Below are positions 42,796 through 51,312 of a stretch of DNA of 63,228 nucleotides, piece after piece (positions within the stretch are counted from its first letter, which is position 1; every line of letters starts with the position of its first letter). Both the position numbers and the translations under genes were made by a program. The stretch lies in assembly GCA_025210455.1 (NCBI GenBank), contig JAOARQ010000011.1, positions 1 through 63,228 of the forward strand, given 5' to 3'. Source of the DNA: Pelagimonas sp. (GTDB taxonomy: Bacteria > Pseudomonadota > Alphaproteobacteria > Rhodobacterales > Rhodobacteraceae). The notes beneath the pieces are model-generated. The model did no database searches. It worked only from the letters and a program-made list of their open reading frames with translations, and was not told the DNA's origin.

Positions 42796-43830
42796 ATGAC
42801 CCAGATTACACTTCGCCGACCCGACGATTGGCATCTGCACCTGCGCGATGGAGACATGCTGCAGGCGGTTGCCCCTGAAACCGCGCGCCACTTTGGCCGC
42901 GCCATCATCATGCCAAACCTCGTGCCGCCCGTTGTCACCGGCGCACAGGCCAGCGCCTACCGTGATCGCATTCTGGCCGCCCTGCCCGAGGGCAGCGCCT
43001 TTGAGCCGCTGATGACGCTGTATCTGACCGAAGACACAGATCCCGAAGATCTGGCGCGCGCCCATACGGATGGGCTGATCAAAGCGGTCAAGCTCTATCC
43101 CGCGGGCGCGACAACCAATTCGGCGTCAGGTGTGAAGAACTTTGACAAGGTGCGCCCGGTTCTGGAGAAAATGGCTGAAATCGGCTGCCCTCTCTGTGTG
43201 CATGGCGAAGTGGTGGATGATGATGTCGATATCTTTGACCGCGAAGCTGTGTTTATCGACCGCATTCTTGATCCGCTGCGTCAGGCCACACCCGGTCTGC
43301 GGGTGGTGATGGAACATATCACCACGGCGCAGGGCGCGGACTATGCCCGCAGTGGTGGCAAGGATCTGGGGGCCACGATCACCACGCACCATCTGGTGAT
43401 CAACCGCAACGCCATTCTGGCAGGCGGGATCAAACCGCATTATTATTGCCTGCCTGTGGCCAAACGCGAAGAACACCGTCTGGCGCTGCGCAAGGCGGCC
43501 ACTTCGGGCGAGGCCTGCTATTTCCTTGGCACCGACAGTGCGCCGCATCTGGATGGGGCCAAGCTGGCGCCCTGTGGTTGCGCCGGTTGCTTTACGGCTA
43601 CCAACACCATGTCCATTCTGGCAGAGGTCTTTGAACAGGATTGCGCGCTGGATGAACTTGAGGCCTTTGCATCGCTCAATGGGCCAGCCTTTTACGGCCT
43701 GCCCGTGAACGCCGAGAGCATCACTCTGACCAAGGGGGATCCGGTGACGTATCCGGACCGCATCCAGACCCCAAATGGCGATGTCACCGTGTTTGATCCG
43801 ATGATGCCCCTGCACTGGCGCGTGTCATAA
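42796..43830 (+). CDS. pyrC: Dihydroorotase
   Basis: This 344-residue enzyme closes carbamoyl aspartate to dihydroorotate in pyrimidine synthesis. Metal-binding motifs are [10 protein letters not shown] (residues 12-21), the carboxylated-Lys region [16 protein letters not shown] and MEHITT, followed by THHLVINRN. The ATG at 42796 gives the family start [18 protein letters not shown]; an in-frame ATG at 42706 would overlap the upstream gene. It lies 10 bases after that gene. Confidence 0.96.
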   Translation: MTQITLRRPDDWHLHLRDGDMLQAVAPETARHFGRAIIMPNLVPPVVTGAQASAYRDRILAALPEGSAFEPLMTLYLTEDTDPEDLARAHTDGLIKAVKLYPAGATTNSASGVKNFDKVRPVLEKMAEIGCPLCVHGEVVDDDVDIFDREAVFIDRILDPLRQATPGLRVVMEHITTAQGADYARSGGKDLGATITTHHLVINRNAILAGGIKPHYYCLPVAKREEHRLALRKAATSGEACYFLGTDSAPHLDGAKLAPCGCAGCFTATNTMSILAEVFEQDCALDELEAFASLNGPAFYGLPVNAESITLTKGDPVTYPDRIQTPNGDVTVFDPMMPLHWRVS

Positions 43831-43860
43831 GGGGGCGCTGCCCGCGTCCCTGCAGGTTTT

Positions 43861-43879
43861 TGCCAGAGTTCATCTGGCA
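43861..43879 (+). other. Hairpin upstream of the pyrE terminator
   Basis: TGCCAGA / TCTGGCA form a 7-bp stem with loop GTTCA. It lies between pyrC and the terminator at 43902. Confidence 0.4.
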
Positions 43880-43901
43880 AGATGAAAGCACGAAAGATTT
43901 G

Positions 43902-43931
43902 ACGAGCGGGGTTTTGTCCCTGCTCGTTTTT
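43902..43931 (+). terminator. Intrinsic terminator between pyrC and pyrE
   Basis: ACGAGCGGGG (43902-43911) pairs with CCCTGCTCGT (43918-43927, with one G-U pair), followed by TTTT. It is 35 bases upstream of the pyrE ATG, so besides ending pyrC it could act as an attenuator. Confidence 0.75.
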
Positions 43932-43966
43932 CGTTAGAGCAGGCGCGAACTGAAGGAGTGCTGCCC

Positions 43967-44644
43967 ATGATCCCCTCGTCTTATCCCTCTGCAGAAGAGA
44001 TGGCCCGTCTGACCGCGCGTATGCTGTGGGAAATCGAAGCTGTGCATTTCATGGGCGATGAGCCCTTTCAGCTGGCCTCTGGCCTGCCGTCGCCGGTCTA
44101 TATCGACTGCCGCAAGCTGATTTCCTTCCCACGCATCCGCAGCACCCTGATGGATTTCCTGACCGTCACCGTGATGCGCAACGCGGGCTTTGAAGCTTTT
44201 GACAATATCGCCGGTGGCGAAACCGCAGGCATTCCTTTCTCTGCGCTGGTGGCTGAACGTATGGCGCTGCCCATGACCTATGTCCGCAAAAAGCCCAAAG
44301 GCTATGGCCGCAATGCTCGCATCGAAGGCGCCATGTCCGAAGGTGAGCGCGTGCTGCTGGTGGAAGATCTGACCACCGATGGCGGCAGCAAACTGTCGTT
44401 TGTGGATGCGATCCGCGAAACCGGCGCAAGCTGCGCACACACTGCGGTGATCTTCTATTATGGCATCTTTCCCGAGACGATCAAAACGCTGGGCGATCAT
44501 GGGGTGGATCTGCATTACCTGTGCACCTGGCACGATGTTCTGGCCGAGGCCCGCACCATGGGCAAATTCAGCGAAGACACGCTGAACCAGGTGCAGGCCT
44601 TTATCGACGCCCCACGAGAGTGGCAGGACGCCAACAAAGCCTAA
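43967..44644 (+). CDS. pyrE: Orotate phosphoribosyltransferase
   Basis: This 225-residue enzyme adds PRPP to orotate in pyrimidine synthesis. The PRPP-binding block is [16 protein letters not shown] (about residues 126-141), and [18 protein letters not shown] near residues 29-46 is typical. The start at ATG 43967 follows AAGGAG by nine bases. A terminator-like hairpin sits directly upstream, which could attenuate expression, but no leader ORF or pyrimidine box is obvious. Confidence 0.95.
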   Translation: MIPSSYPSAEEMARLTARMLWEIEAVHFMGDEPFQLASGLPSPVYIDCRKLISFPRIRSTLMDFLTVTVMRNAGFEAFDNIAGGETAGIPFSALVAERMALPMTYVRKKPKGYGRNARIEGAMSEGERVLLVEDLTTDGGSKLSFVDAIRETGASCAHTAVIFYYGIFPETIKTLGDHGVDLHYLCTWHDVLAEARTMGKFSEDTLNQVQAFIDAPREWQDANKA

Positions 44645-44754
44645 GCTGTGCAAAACTGCGCGCTCGAATCGCGACCCCATCTTTATGTTGTGTTTTGAGC
44701 GCGCTTTGCTACCATATACCGTAAGGCACACCCGCTGGATCTGACCTTGCAGAG

Positions 44755-44776
44755 TTATCCCTGCGGGTTATCCACA
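44755..44776 (+). promoter_or_regulatory. DnaA boxes upstream of dnaB
   Basis: TTATCCACA at 44768-44776 is a perfect DnaA box. TTATCCCTG at 44755-44763 is a partial second box, 13 bases from it. They lie 70 bases upstream of the dnaB start, in a gap of 200 bases. Confidence 0.55.
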
Positions 44777-44844
44777 GATATATCCAGATGGAAAACGGGC
44801 AGAGAACCGGTTAGAACCGCCCTGTCCAAACACATGAGCAGACC

Positions 44845-46335
44845 ATGAACGAGATCGCCCCGATCAATCCGACCGGCGTGCAGGTTGACGCCGCCGAGAC
44901 CATGCCGCATTCCATCGAAGCCGAGCAGCAATTGCTGGGCGCGATCCTGACGGACAATGAAACCTATGATCGGGTGACCTCGCTGATTTCGGCGCAGCAT
45001 TTCTTTGATCCGGTGCATGCCCGCATCTATGAGGTGGCGCAGGCGCGGATCACCAAGAACACGCTGGCCTCTCCGGTGACGTTGAAAGCCTTCATGGAAG
45101 ACGACGAGGGCCTCAGGGAACTGGGCGGCCCGGCCTATCTGGCGCGTCTGGCCGCATCAGCGGTGGGCACCTTTGCGGTGCGCGATTATGCGCAGATGAT
45201 CTATGATCTGGCGGTGCGCCGCGATCTGATCAAACTGGGCCGCGATATTGCAGACCGCGCCGCCAAGGTGGATGTGAAATCCGAACCCAAGGAACAGATC
45301 GTCGAGGCGGAACAGGCGCTGTATAAACTGGCCGAACAGGGCCAGACCGAAAGCGGATTTCAATCCTTTCTGAAAGCCGCAACCGAGGCGGTGAATGTTG
45401 CCAATGCGGCCTATCAGCGTGAAGGCGGGCTGGCGGGTATTTCCACCGGGCTGATCGACATGGATAAGAAACTGGGCGGGCTGCACAAGTCAGACCTGTT
45501 GATCCTGGCCGGTCGTCCGTCGATGGGGAAAACCTCGCTTGCGACCAACCTGGCCTTCAACATCGCCAAGGCCTATCGCAAAGGCGAAATGCCCGATGGC
45601 ACAACCGGCGCGCTGGAAGGCGGGGTTGTGGGCTTCTTTTCACTTGAAATGAGCGCCGAACAGCTGGCCAGCCGTATTCTGGCCGAAGCCTCTGAGATTT
45701 CATCCCATAAGATCCGTCAGGGTGACATGGATGAAGGCGAATTCCGCCGCTTTGTTGAGGCCGCCAAGGCGCTGGAAGCCTGCCCGCTGTATATCGACGA
45801 TACCCCCGCCCTGCCGATTTCGCAGGTGGCCGCACGCTCACGCCGTTTGAAACGGACCCACGGGTTGGATCTGATCATCGTCGACTATCTGCAGCTGCTG
45901 CGCGGTACCGCGGACAACCGTGTGCAGGAGATCGCCGAGATTTCCATGGGCCTGAAGGCCATCGCCAAAGAGCTGAATATTCCGGTGATCGCCCTGTCGC
46001 AGCTGTCGCGTCAGGTGGAAAGCCGCGACGATAAACGCCCGCAGCTGTCTGACCTGCGTGAATCCGGCTCGATCGAACAGGACGCCGATGTGGTGATGTT
46101 CGTGTTCCGCGAAGAATACTATGCGGAACGTGAAAAACCGTCAGAAGACCGGCTGGAAGAAATGGCCGCCTGGCAGGAACGCATGGCACGGCTGCACGCC
46201 AAGGCCGAGGTGATCATCGGCAAACAGCGTCACGGCCCGATTGGCACGGTCGAACTGTCCTTTGAAAGCCAGTTCACCCGCTTTGGCAATCTGGTCAAAC
46301 CCTGGCAGCAAGAGGGCGGCGACGCAGAATTCTGA
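44845..46335 (+). CDS. dnaB: Replicative DNA helicase
   Basis: This 496-residue hexameric helicase unwinds the replication fork. The N-terminal collar domain begins PHSIEAEQQLLGAILTDN, and Walker A is GRPSMGKTSLATN (about residue 222). Other core blocks are FFSLEMSAEQLASR, LIIVDYLQLL (Walker B) and DLRESGSIEQDADVV. No intein or frameshift is visible. The 5' region has DnaA boxes. Confidence 0.97.
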   Translation: MNEIAPINPTGVQVDAAETMPHSIEAEQQLLGAILTDNETYDRVTSLISAQHFFDPVHARIYEVAQARITKNTLASPVTLKAFMEDDEGLRELGGPAYLARLAASAVGTFAVRDYAQMIYDLAVRRDLIKLGRDIADRAAKVDVKSEPKEQIVEAEQALYKLAEQGQTESGFQSFLKAATEAVNVANAAYQREGGLAGISTGLIDMDKKLGGLHKSDLLILAGRPSMGKTSLATNLAFNIAKAYRKGEMPDGTTGALEGGVVGFFSLEMSAEQLASRILAEASEISSHKIRQGDMDEGEFRRFVEAAKALEACPLYIDDTPALPISQVAARSRRLKRTHGLDLIIVDYLQLLRGTADNRVQEIAEISMGLKAIAKELNIPVIALSQLSRQVESRDDKRPQLSDLRESGSIEQDADVVMFVFREEYYAEREKPSEDRLEEMAAWQERMARLHAKAEVIIGKQRHGPIGTVELSFESQFTRFGNLVKPWQQEGGDAEF

Positions 46336-46506
46336 TCCTTTGGCTATGACCAGCAATCCGGAGGGATGCTGCAAAGTGGCAGGCATGCCTTCGGTGCGAC
46401 TGGTCTGCTGGGTTTGTCTCAAGACTGGCAGAATATAGATTTCTGCCAGACTGCATCGGTATTGGCCGCCGAAGGCAGGTTCTGCCAACGCCCCCCCCTT
46501 CAGACT
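46336..46506 (+). other. Structured noncoding region after dnaB
   Basis: A perfect 9-bp stem CTGGCAGAA / TTCTGCCAG (46425-46449) with a 7-base loop is flanked by partial matches: TGCCTTCGG near 46387 faces CCGAAGGCA near 46469, and AGGCATGCCT at 46381-46390 is a palindrome. Together they could form a large imperfect hairpin of about 100 bases. No promoter or T-run was recognised and no gene was seen. Confidence 0.35.
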
Positions 46507-46734
46507 TCAGGTGTCATTTCTCTCGATCTCAGTTTCATAAGTTCGACCCTTCAGTTTATTGTACAAAGCAGTCACCCATAACACGACGCCCATGATAGGA
46601 ACTGCCAGTGCGAAAGCATTCACTCGTCCAAAATCGAATATGAAAACTCCGTTTATCCAAATTCCGAACACAACAAGAATTAGTCCAGCGACGAATGCGC
46701 GCTTTCCGAAAAATATACGCCTTGTTTTAGCCAT
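46507..46734 (-). CDS. Small AT-rich two-helix membrane protein
   Basis: This 75-residue protein has two hydrophobic helices at about residues 14-34 (AFVAGLILVVFGIWINGVF) and 40-58 (AFALAVPIMGVVLWVTALY), with a basic start and an acidic end. No family is recognised. AT-content is higher than around it, which suggests an accessory gene. It lies 191 bases from the CobS-like gene. Confidence 0.5.
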   Translation of the reverse strand: MAKTRRIFFGKRAFVAGLILVVFGIWINGVFIFDFGRVNAFALAVPIMGVVLWVTALYNKLKGRTYETEIERNDT

Positions 46735-46925
46735 TTAACCCATTCCTCAGACAAAAGTTCGGCGCAGACAATCACAAAATCCTACAGGTAGGAAGGATCT
46801 TTTTCTGACCTGACGTGCGCTTTTCAGCCTATCACGTCTTGGCATTCGTGCAGCTCTCTCTACTGTTCTGGCTTTCCTCAAGGCTGTTGCTTTGCCTCTG
46901 GGCGCTTAGGGCCAGAAAACGCCCC

Positions 46926-47693
46926 CTAAAACACCAGCGCTATTCCCAAAAGCGCGCCCAGCTCGCCCATCTGTTCGACACCGCCCAGGCAGGTGCCGGT
47001 ATAACCGCCCAGTTTTCGCACGATCAGCAGGCGGAAACACTGGCCCAGCACCACGGCCCCGACAAAGGCCCCGGCACTGGCGAGGGGGCCAAAGATGATG
47101 GTGGCCAGCAGCAAAAACGCCACGGTAATTGTCAGGGCGATCCAATAGCTTTCGCTGGTCACCCCGGGCACGCGGGCGCGTACCCCGACATCGCGGGCAA
47201 GATAGGTGGTCGACACCACATGCACGGTGGCCATGCGGCCAATCGCATTGCTGACCACCAGCGCCATACAGGCCACGGCCAAAGGTAACTCGATCAAAAG
47301 TGCCAGTTTCAGTGCCATGACCATCACCAGCGACACCACCCCATAGCCGCGCAACGGGCGTTCTTCGACAAGGCGCCTGGCTTCATCCTTGGTTTTGGCG
47401 TCCCCAATCACATCCGCCGCACGCGCCAGACCGATTTCATGAAACGCCCCTGTCATCAGCAGCATGGCAATCATCGCCAGGATCATGGCCGCCAGCGGCG
47501 ACAGCATCCACGACAGGGGCAGCAGCACAACACCACCGCAAAATCCCACCAAAGCCCCCACCAGCGGGTGATATTTGGTGGCTCGAATGGCCAGATCATC
47601 AGAGTGCGGCAGATCATCGGGCACCCGAACACGCGTCAGATAGCGCAGCGACAGCAAGAACAGCTGCCTTTCCAACCGGAAGGAAACAGACAT
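46926..47693 (-). CDS. CobS-family protein with degenerate active site
   Basis: This 255-residue polytopic membrane protein aligns along its length with adenosylcobinamide-GDP ribazoletransferase (CobS), e.g. LLMTGAFHE at about 78-86 and RKLGGYTG. However, the conserved HxDGLADxxDG reads HEIGLARAADV (residues 85-95: Asp to Ile87, Asp to Arg91), the MxDSRxG block reads VEERPLRG, and TGD is TGT. These acidic residues are thought to coordinate Mg2+, so cobalamin synthase activity is unlikely. It may have a new role. No other cob genes are nearby. Confidence 0.75.
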   Translation of the reverse strand: MSVSFRLERQLFLLSLRYLTRVRVPDDLPHSDDLAIRATKYHPLVGALVGFCGGVVLLPLSWMLSPLAAMILAMIAMLLMTGAFHEIGLARAADVIGDAKTKDEARRLVEERPLRGYGVVSLVMVMALKLALLIELPLAVACMALVVSNAIGRMATVHVVSTTYLARDVGVRARVPGVTSESYWIALTITVAFLLLATIIFGPLASAGAFVGAVVLGQCFRLLIVRKLGGYTGTCLGGVEQMGELGALLGIALVF

Positions 47694-47788
47694 GGGCCTC
47701 TCACTTTTTTACCAGATTATCGCCGAAACATTGAACAACAAGTGTATTTCCCCCTTGACCCCTGTCTCTGAGATGCCAAAGACGACAT

Positions 47789-48826
47789 ATGGCACAGGGT
47801 AAACTTACAATTGATTTGCAGGCGCTTTGCGCCAACTGGCAGGATCTGCAATCCATGTCGCAAGGGGAAACAGCTGCGGTGGTCAAGGCAGATGCCTATG
47901 GGCTAGGGGCGGATCGTGTCGCCCCGGCATTGGCCGAGGCTGGCGCGCGTACATTTTTCGTGGCCGCCGCCGAAGAAGGTGTCGAAGTGCGCGCCGTTCT
48001 GGGCCCCGGCCCGAATATCTGCGTTTTCTCGGGCCATATGCCCGGCGATACCGATCTGATCCGCGACGCACAGCTGACACCGATGATCAATTCAATCGAC
48101 CAGATGCTGATGCATGTCGAAGCCCTGCCCGGCCACGCCTTTGGCATTCAGCTTGATAGCGGCATGAACCGTCTGGGCATGGAAGAGGCCGAATGGTCTG
48201 CCCTGCGCGACATTGCGCTGGCGCAAAACCCCTTTCTGGTCATGAGCCATCTGGCCTGCGCCGATGATCCTGACCATCCGATGAACAGCTACCAGTTGAA
48301 CACCTTCCGTGCCATGACCGACGGGATCGACGCGCCGCGATCGCTCTCTGCGACCGGGGGGATTTTGCTGGGCGCGGACTATCATTTTGACATGACCCGC
48401 CCCGGCGTTGGCATCTATGGCGGTATGCCCTTTGTGGATGCGCGCCCCGTGGTGCGGCTGGAGCTGCCCGTTATCCAGACCCGCGACGTGCTGCCCGGCG
48501 AAACCGTTGGCTATTCCAACACCTGGAAAGCCGAGACCCCCACGCGGGTGGCCACCCTGGCCAGCGGCTATGCCGATGGGATCATCCGCGCCATGGGCGA
48601 TGGGGCCTATCTTTGGGCGGGCGAAACCCGCTGCAAGGTACTGGGGCGTATCTCTATGGATATGACAGCCGTTGATGTGACCCACGTTTCGGGCGCGCCT
48701 GACAGTCTTGAACTGCTGGGCCAGCACCAAAGTGTCGACACCGCGGCGGATTGGGCCGGCACCATTGGCTATGAAATCCTGACCTCGCTTGGGCATCGCT
48801 ATGACCGGGTCTATCTGAACGCATGA
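47789..48826 (+). CDS. alr: Alanine racemase
   Basis: This 345-residue PLP enzyme makes D-alanine for peptidoglycan. The PLP lysine is Lys33 in [11 protein letters not shown]. The second catalytic region has SGYADGI-type [14 protein letters not shown], and [13 protein letters not shown] is typical near the C-terminus. The length is slightly short but within range. The mlaE start overlaps its last codons (ATGA). Confidence 0.95.
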   Translation: MAQGKLTIDLQALCANWQDLQSMSQGETAAVVKADAYGLGADRVAPALAEAGARTFFVAAAEEGVEVRAVLGPGPNICVFSGHMPGDTDLIRDAQLTPMINSIDQMLMHVEALPGHAFGIQLDSGMNRLGMEEAEWSALRDIALAQNPFLVMSHLACADDPDHPMNSYQLNTFRAMTDGIDAPRSLSATGGILLGADYHFDMTRPGVGIYGGMPFVDARPVVRLELPVIQTRDVLPGETVGYSNTWKAETPTRVATLASGYADGIIRAMGDGAYLWAGETRCKVLGRISMDMTAVDVTHVSGAPDSLELLGQHQSVDTAADWAGTIGYEILTSLGHRYDRVYLNA

Positions 48827-49605
48827 GCCTGCTGTCCCCCTTTGGTGCGCTTGGCCGCGCGGTTCTGACAGCACTTGCTGCGGTGGGGCGTGTGACGCTG
48901 TTTGCGCTTTCCACCTTCAGCCATATGCTGCGCCCCCCGTTTTATGGCCGCGAAATCGCGGTGGCGCTGTTGAACATCGGCTGGCTCTCACTGCCCGTGG
49001 TGGGGCTGACCGCGATCTTCACCGGCGCGGCGCTGGCGCTGCAAATCTATTCCGGCGGCGCGCGCTTCAATGCCGAAGCTGTGGTGCCGCAGATCGTGGC
49101 CATTGGCATGGTGCGCGAACTTGGCCCGGTTCTGGTCGGGCTTATGATCGCGGCGCGGGTGACTTCTTCGATTGCGGCGGAAATCGCGACGATGAAAGTG
49201 ACCGAACAGATCGACGCGCTGACCACCCTGTCGACCCACCCGATGAAGTATCTCGTGGCCCCGCGCGTGCTGGCGGCGCTGATCACGGTGCCTTTGCTGG
49301 TAGGTGTGGGCGATATCATAGGCATCTTTGGCGGCTATGCAGTGGCCACCGGATCGCTGGGGTTTAATGCCGCGACCTATCTGAAAAACACCATTGATTT
49401 TCTGGAACCGCTGGATGTGATTTCCTCGCTGGTCAAAGGCGGAGTCTTTGGCACATTGGCCGCTTTGATGGGCTGCTATTATGGCATGAATTCAGGCCGG
49501 GGCGCACAGGGTGTGGGCCGCGCCACCAAAGCGTCGGTCGAGGCGGCGGCGGTGCTGATCCTTGCAGCCAACTTCCTGCTGACGGGGGTGTTTTTCTCGC
49601 TATGA
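48823..49605 (+). CDS. mlaE: MlaE-type ABC transporter permease
   Basis: This 260-residue permease of the MlaE family has an N-terminal segment followed by several membrane helices, with [22 protein letters not shown] and [14 protein letters not shown] as conserved family blocks. In the Mla system it moves phospholipids between membranes with MlaF and MlaD. Its ATG overlaps the alr stop (ATGA). No MCE-domain (MlaD) gene is next to it. Confidence 0.92.
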   Translation: MSLLSPFGALGRAVLTALAAVGRVTLFALSTFSHMLRPPFYGREIAVALLNIGWLSLPVVGLTAIFTGAALALQIYSGGARFNAEAVVPQIVAIGMVRELGPVLVGLMIAARVTSSIAAEIATMKVTEQIDALTTLSTHPMKYLVAPRVLAALITVPLLVGVGDIIGIFGGYAVATGSLGFNAATYLKNTIDFLEPLDVISSLVKGGVFGTLAALMGCYYGMNSGRGAQGVGRATKASVEAAAVLILAANFLLTGVFFSL

Positions 49606-49642
49606 CGGTTATCGAAACGGCCCGGCATTCAAAGGCTTGCCC

Positions 49643-50389
49643 ATGATTGAGCTTTCAGCGGTTTACAAGTCCTTTGGCCCCAACCACGTGCTACAAGGGG
49701 TGGATCTGGGCATTGCCAAGGGCAGTTCGATGGTGATTATCGGCGGCTCGGGCACCGGGAAATCGGTTTTACTGAAATCCGTGCTGGGCCTTGTGACCCC
49801 GGACAGCGGTATCATCACGCTGGACGGTCAGGATGTGACCAAAACTGATCGCGATGCCTTTCTGGCGCGCTTTGGCATGTTGTTTCAGGGGGCTGCGCTG
49901 TTTGACAGCCTGACGGTCTGGCAAAACGTCGCCTTTCGCCTTTTGCGTGGCTCGCTCAAACGGCCAAAGTCCGAAGCGCGCGACATCGCGATTGAAAAGC
50001 TGCGCCGGGTCGGGCTGAAGCCCGATGTGGCGGATCGCTTCCCTGCCGAACTGTCTGGTGGGATGCAAAAACGCGTCGGGCTGGCCCGCGCCATCGCCGC
50101 CAACCCCGAAATCATCTTTTTCGACGAACCTACCACTGGTTTGGATCCCATCATGTCAGGTGTGATCAACGATCTGATCCGCGAAATCGTCACCGAGATC
50201 GGCGCCACCGCCATGACCATCACCCATGATATGTCTTCGGTGCGGGCGATTTCTGATCATGTGGCCATGCTGCACGCCGGGAAAATCCAATGGACTGGCC
50301 CGGTCGCGGATCTGGATCATAGCGGGGATCCCTATGTGGATCAATTCATTTCCGGGCGCGCCGAAGGGCCGATCGAATCCGTCCGCTAA
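49643..50389 (+). CDS. mlaF: MlaF-type ABC transporter ATP-binding protein
   Basis: This 248-residue ATPase has Walker A GGSGTGKSVL (about residues 36-45), signature LSGGMQKRVGLARA and Walker B IIFFDEPTTGLDP. The GMQKR variant is typical of MlaF/Ttg2A-type ATPases. It should power the MlaE permease. ATG at 49643 follows AAAGG, and a TTG two codons earlier is less likely. Confidence 0.93.
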   Translation: MIELSAVYKSFGPNHVLQGVDLGIAKGSSMVIIGGSGTGKSVLLKSVLGLVTPDSGIITLDGQDVTKTDRDAFLARFGMLFQGAALFDSLTVWQNVAFRLLRGSLKRPKSEARDIAIEKLRRVGLKPDVADRFPAELSGGMQKRVGLARAIAANPEIIFFDEPTTGLDPIMSGVINDLIREIVTEIGATAMTITHDMSSVRAISDHVAMLHAGKIQWTGPVADLDHSGDPYVDQFISGRAEGPIESVR

Positions 50390-50416
50390 GCCGCGCTTTG
50401 TGCCAAAGGAAATCCC

Positions 50417-50803
50417 ATGACCAGCTTTTTCCAGCCCCCACCAGAAGTTCTGGCCTTTCTGTTTCTCAAGAACTTTCTCTATCTTGAGGTTCTGGCGGTG
50501 CTTGCGCTGTTTCGGGTGATCCTGGGTGAAGGGCTGGCGCGGTATCCGGCGGCGCTGGCGCTGGCGCTGGCCTCAGCCGGGATCCTGACAACCTTCGCCC
50601 CGGCGCTGGGATGGGATCAGGGGGCGGTCTATGTGTCTGCCAGCCGGCTGTTGTCGGGCAATGGCGGCATGTCGGCGCTGCTGGTGCCCACCGTTCTATT
50701 TGCAATTTCCGGTGTCCTGCCCCGCGCGCGCTGGCGCTGGCTGGATGTCCTGCATGGGCTGATCCTGGCGGTATTGCTGGGCCTGTGGTGGTGGACCAGC
50801 TGA
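50417..50803 (+). CDS. Membrane protein after mlaEF, unknown function
   Basis: This 128-residue, very hydrophobic protein has about three to four helices (FLFLKNFLYLEVLAVLALFR; AALALALASAGILTTF; SALLVPTVLFAISGVL; LDVLHGLILAVLLGLWWW). No family is recognised. It lies 27 bases after mlaF with a AAAGGAA site, so it is probably cotranscribed with it. Confidence 0.68.
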   Translation: MTSFFQPPPEVLAFLFLKNFLYLEVLAVLALFRVILGEGLARYPAALALALASAGILTTFAPALGWDQGAVYVSASRLLSGNGGMSALLVPTVLFAISGVLPRARWRWLDVLHGLILAVLLGLWWWTS

Positions 50804-50865
50804 GTTTCCCCCTTGTGGGCGCTTTGGGGTGATTTACATCCAAAGCACGCATTACAGGAGCCACC

Positions 50866-51306
50866 ATGCGCTGGATCAATCTAAGCCTGCTTATTCTTTA
50901 CCCTATTGCCTGGTTTGCCCCACTGATGAAGGCGGGCTTGCTCCCGATCTTTGGATTAAGTGAAATCTCTGTCATCTCTGGCCTGCAATCGCTTTGGGAT
51001 AGCGATGTGGTGCTGGCGCTGGTGGTGACGCTATTTGCGCTGTTTTCCCCCATGCTCAAGACATTGGGGCTGGCACTGATCCAGTTTAACCTTCTCGACA
51101 GGCGCACATTGCCGGTGGTCAATCTTCTGGGAAAATTCGCCATGGCCGATATCTTTTTGATCGCGCTCTATATCACCTTGTCGAAAGGCATCGGCATTGG
51201 GCGCATTGAAACCCAATGGGGATTGTATCTGTTTACCGGCTGCATTCTGGTCTCTGTCACTTTGGGCGCGTATGAAGCCTATGTCAGCAAACGCAGAGCG
51301 GAATAA
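50866..51306 (+). CDS. Paraquat-inducible protein A-like, single-domain
   Basis: This 146-residue membrane protein corresponds to one PqiA half. It has four helices and conserved GLSEISVISGLQSLW and LLDRRTLPVVNLLGKFAMADIF. The full-length PqiA is about twice this size with two such units. PqiA-type proteins act with MCE proteins in lipid transport, so placement after mlaEF is suggestive. It ends 7 bases before radA. Confidence 0.82.
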   Translation: MRWINLSLLILYPIAWFAPLMKAGLLPIFGLSEISVISGLQSLWDSDVVLALVVTLFALFSPMLKTLGLALIQFNLLDRRTLPVVNLLGKFAMADIFLIALYITLSKGIGIGRIETQWGLYLFTGCILVSVTLGAYEAYVSKRRAE

Positions 51307-51312
51307 AACTTC

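Noticed and set aside
46926-47693. Cobalamin riboswitch near the cobS-like gene
   Set aside because: The 95-base upstream region shared with alr is too short and shows no B12-box-like sequence.
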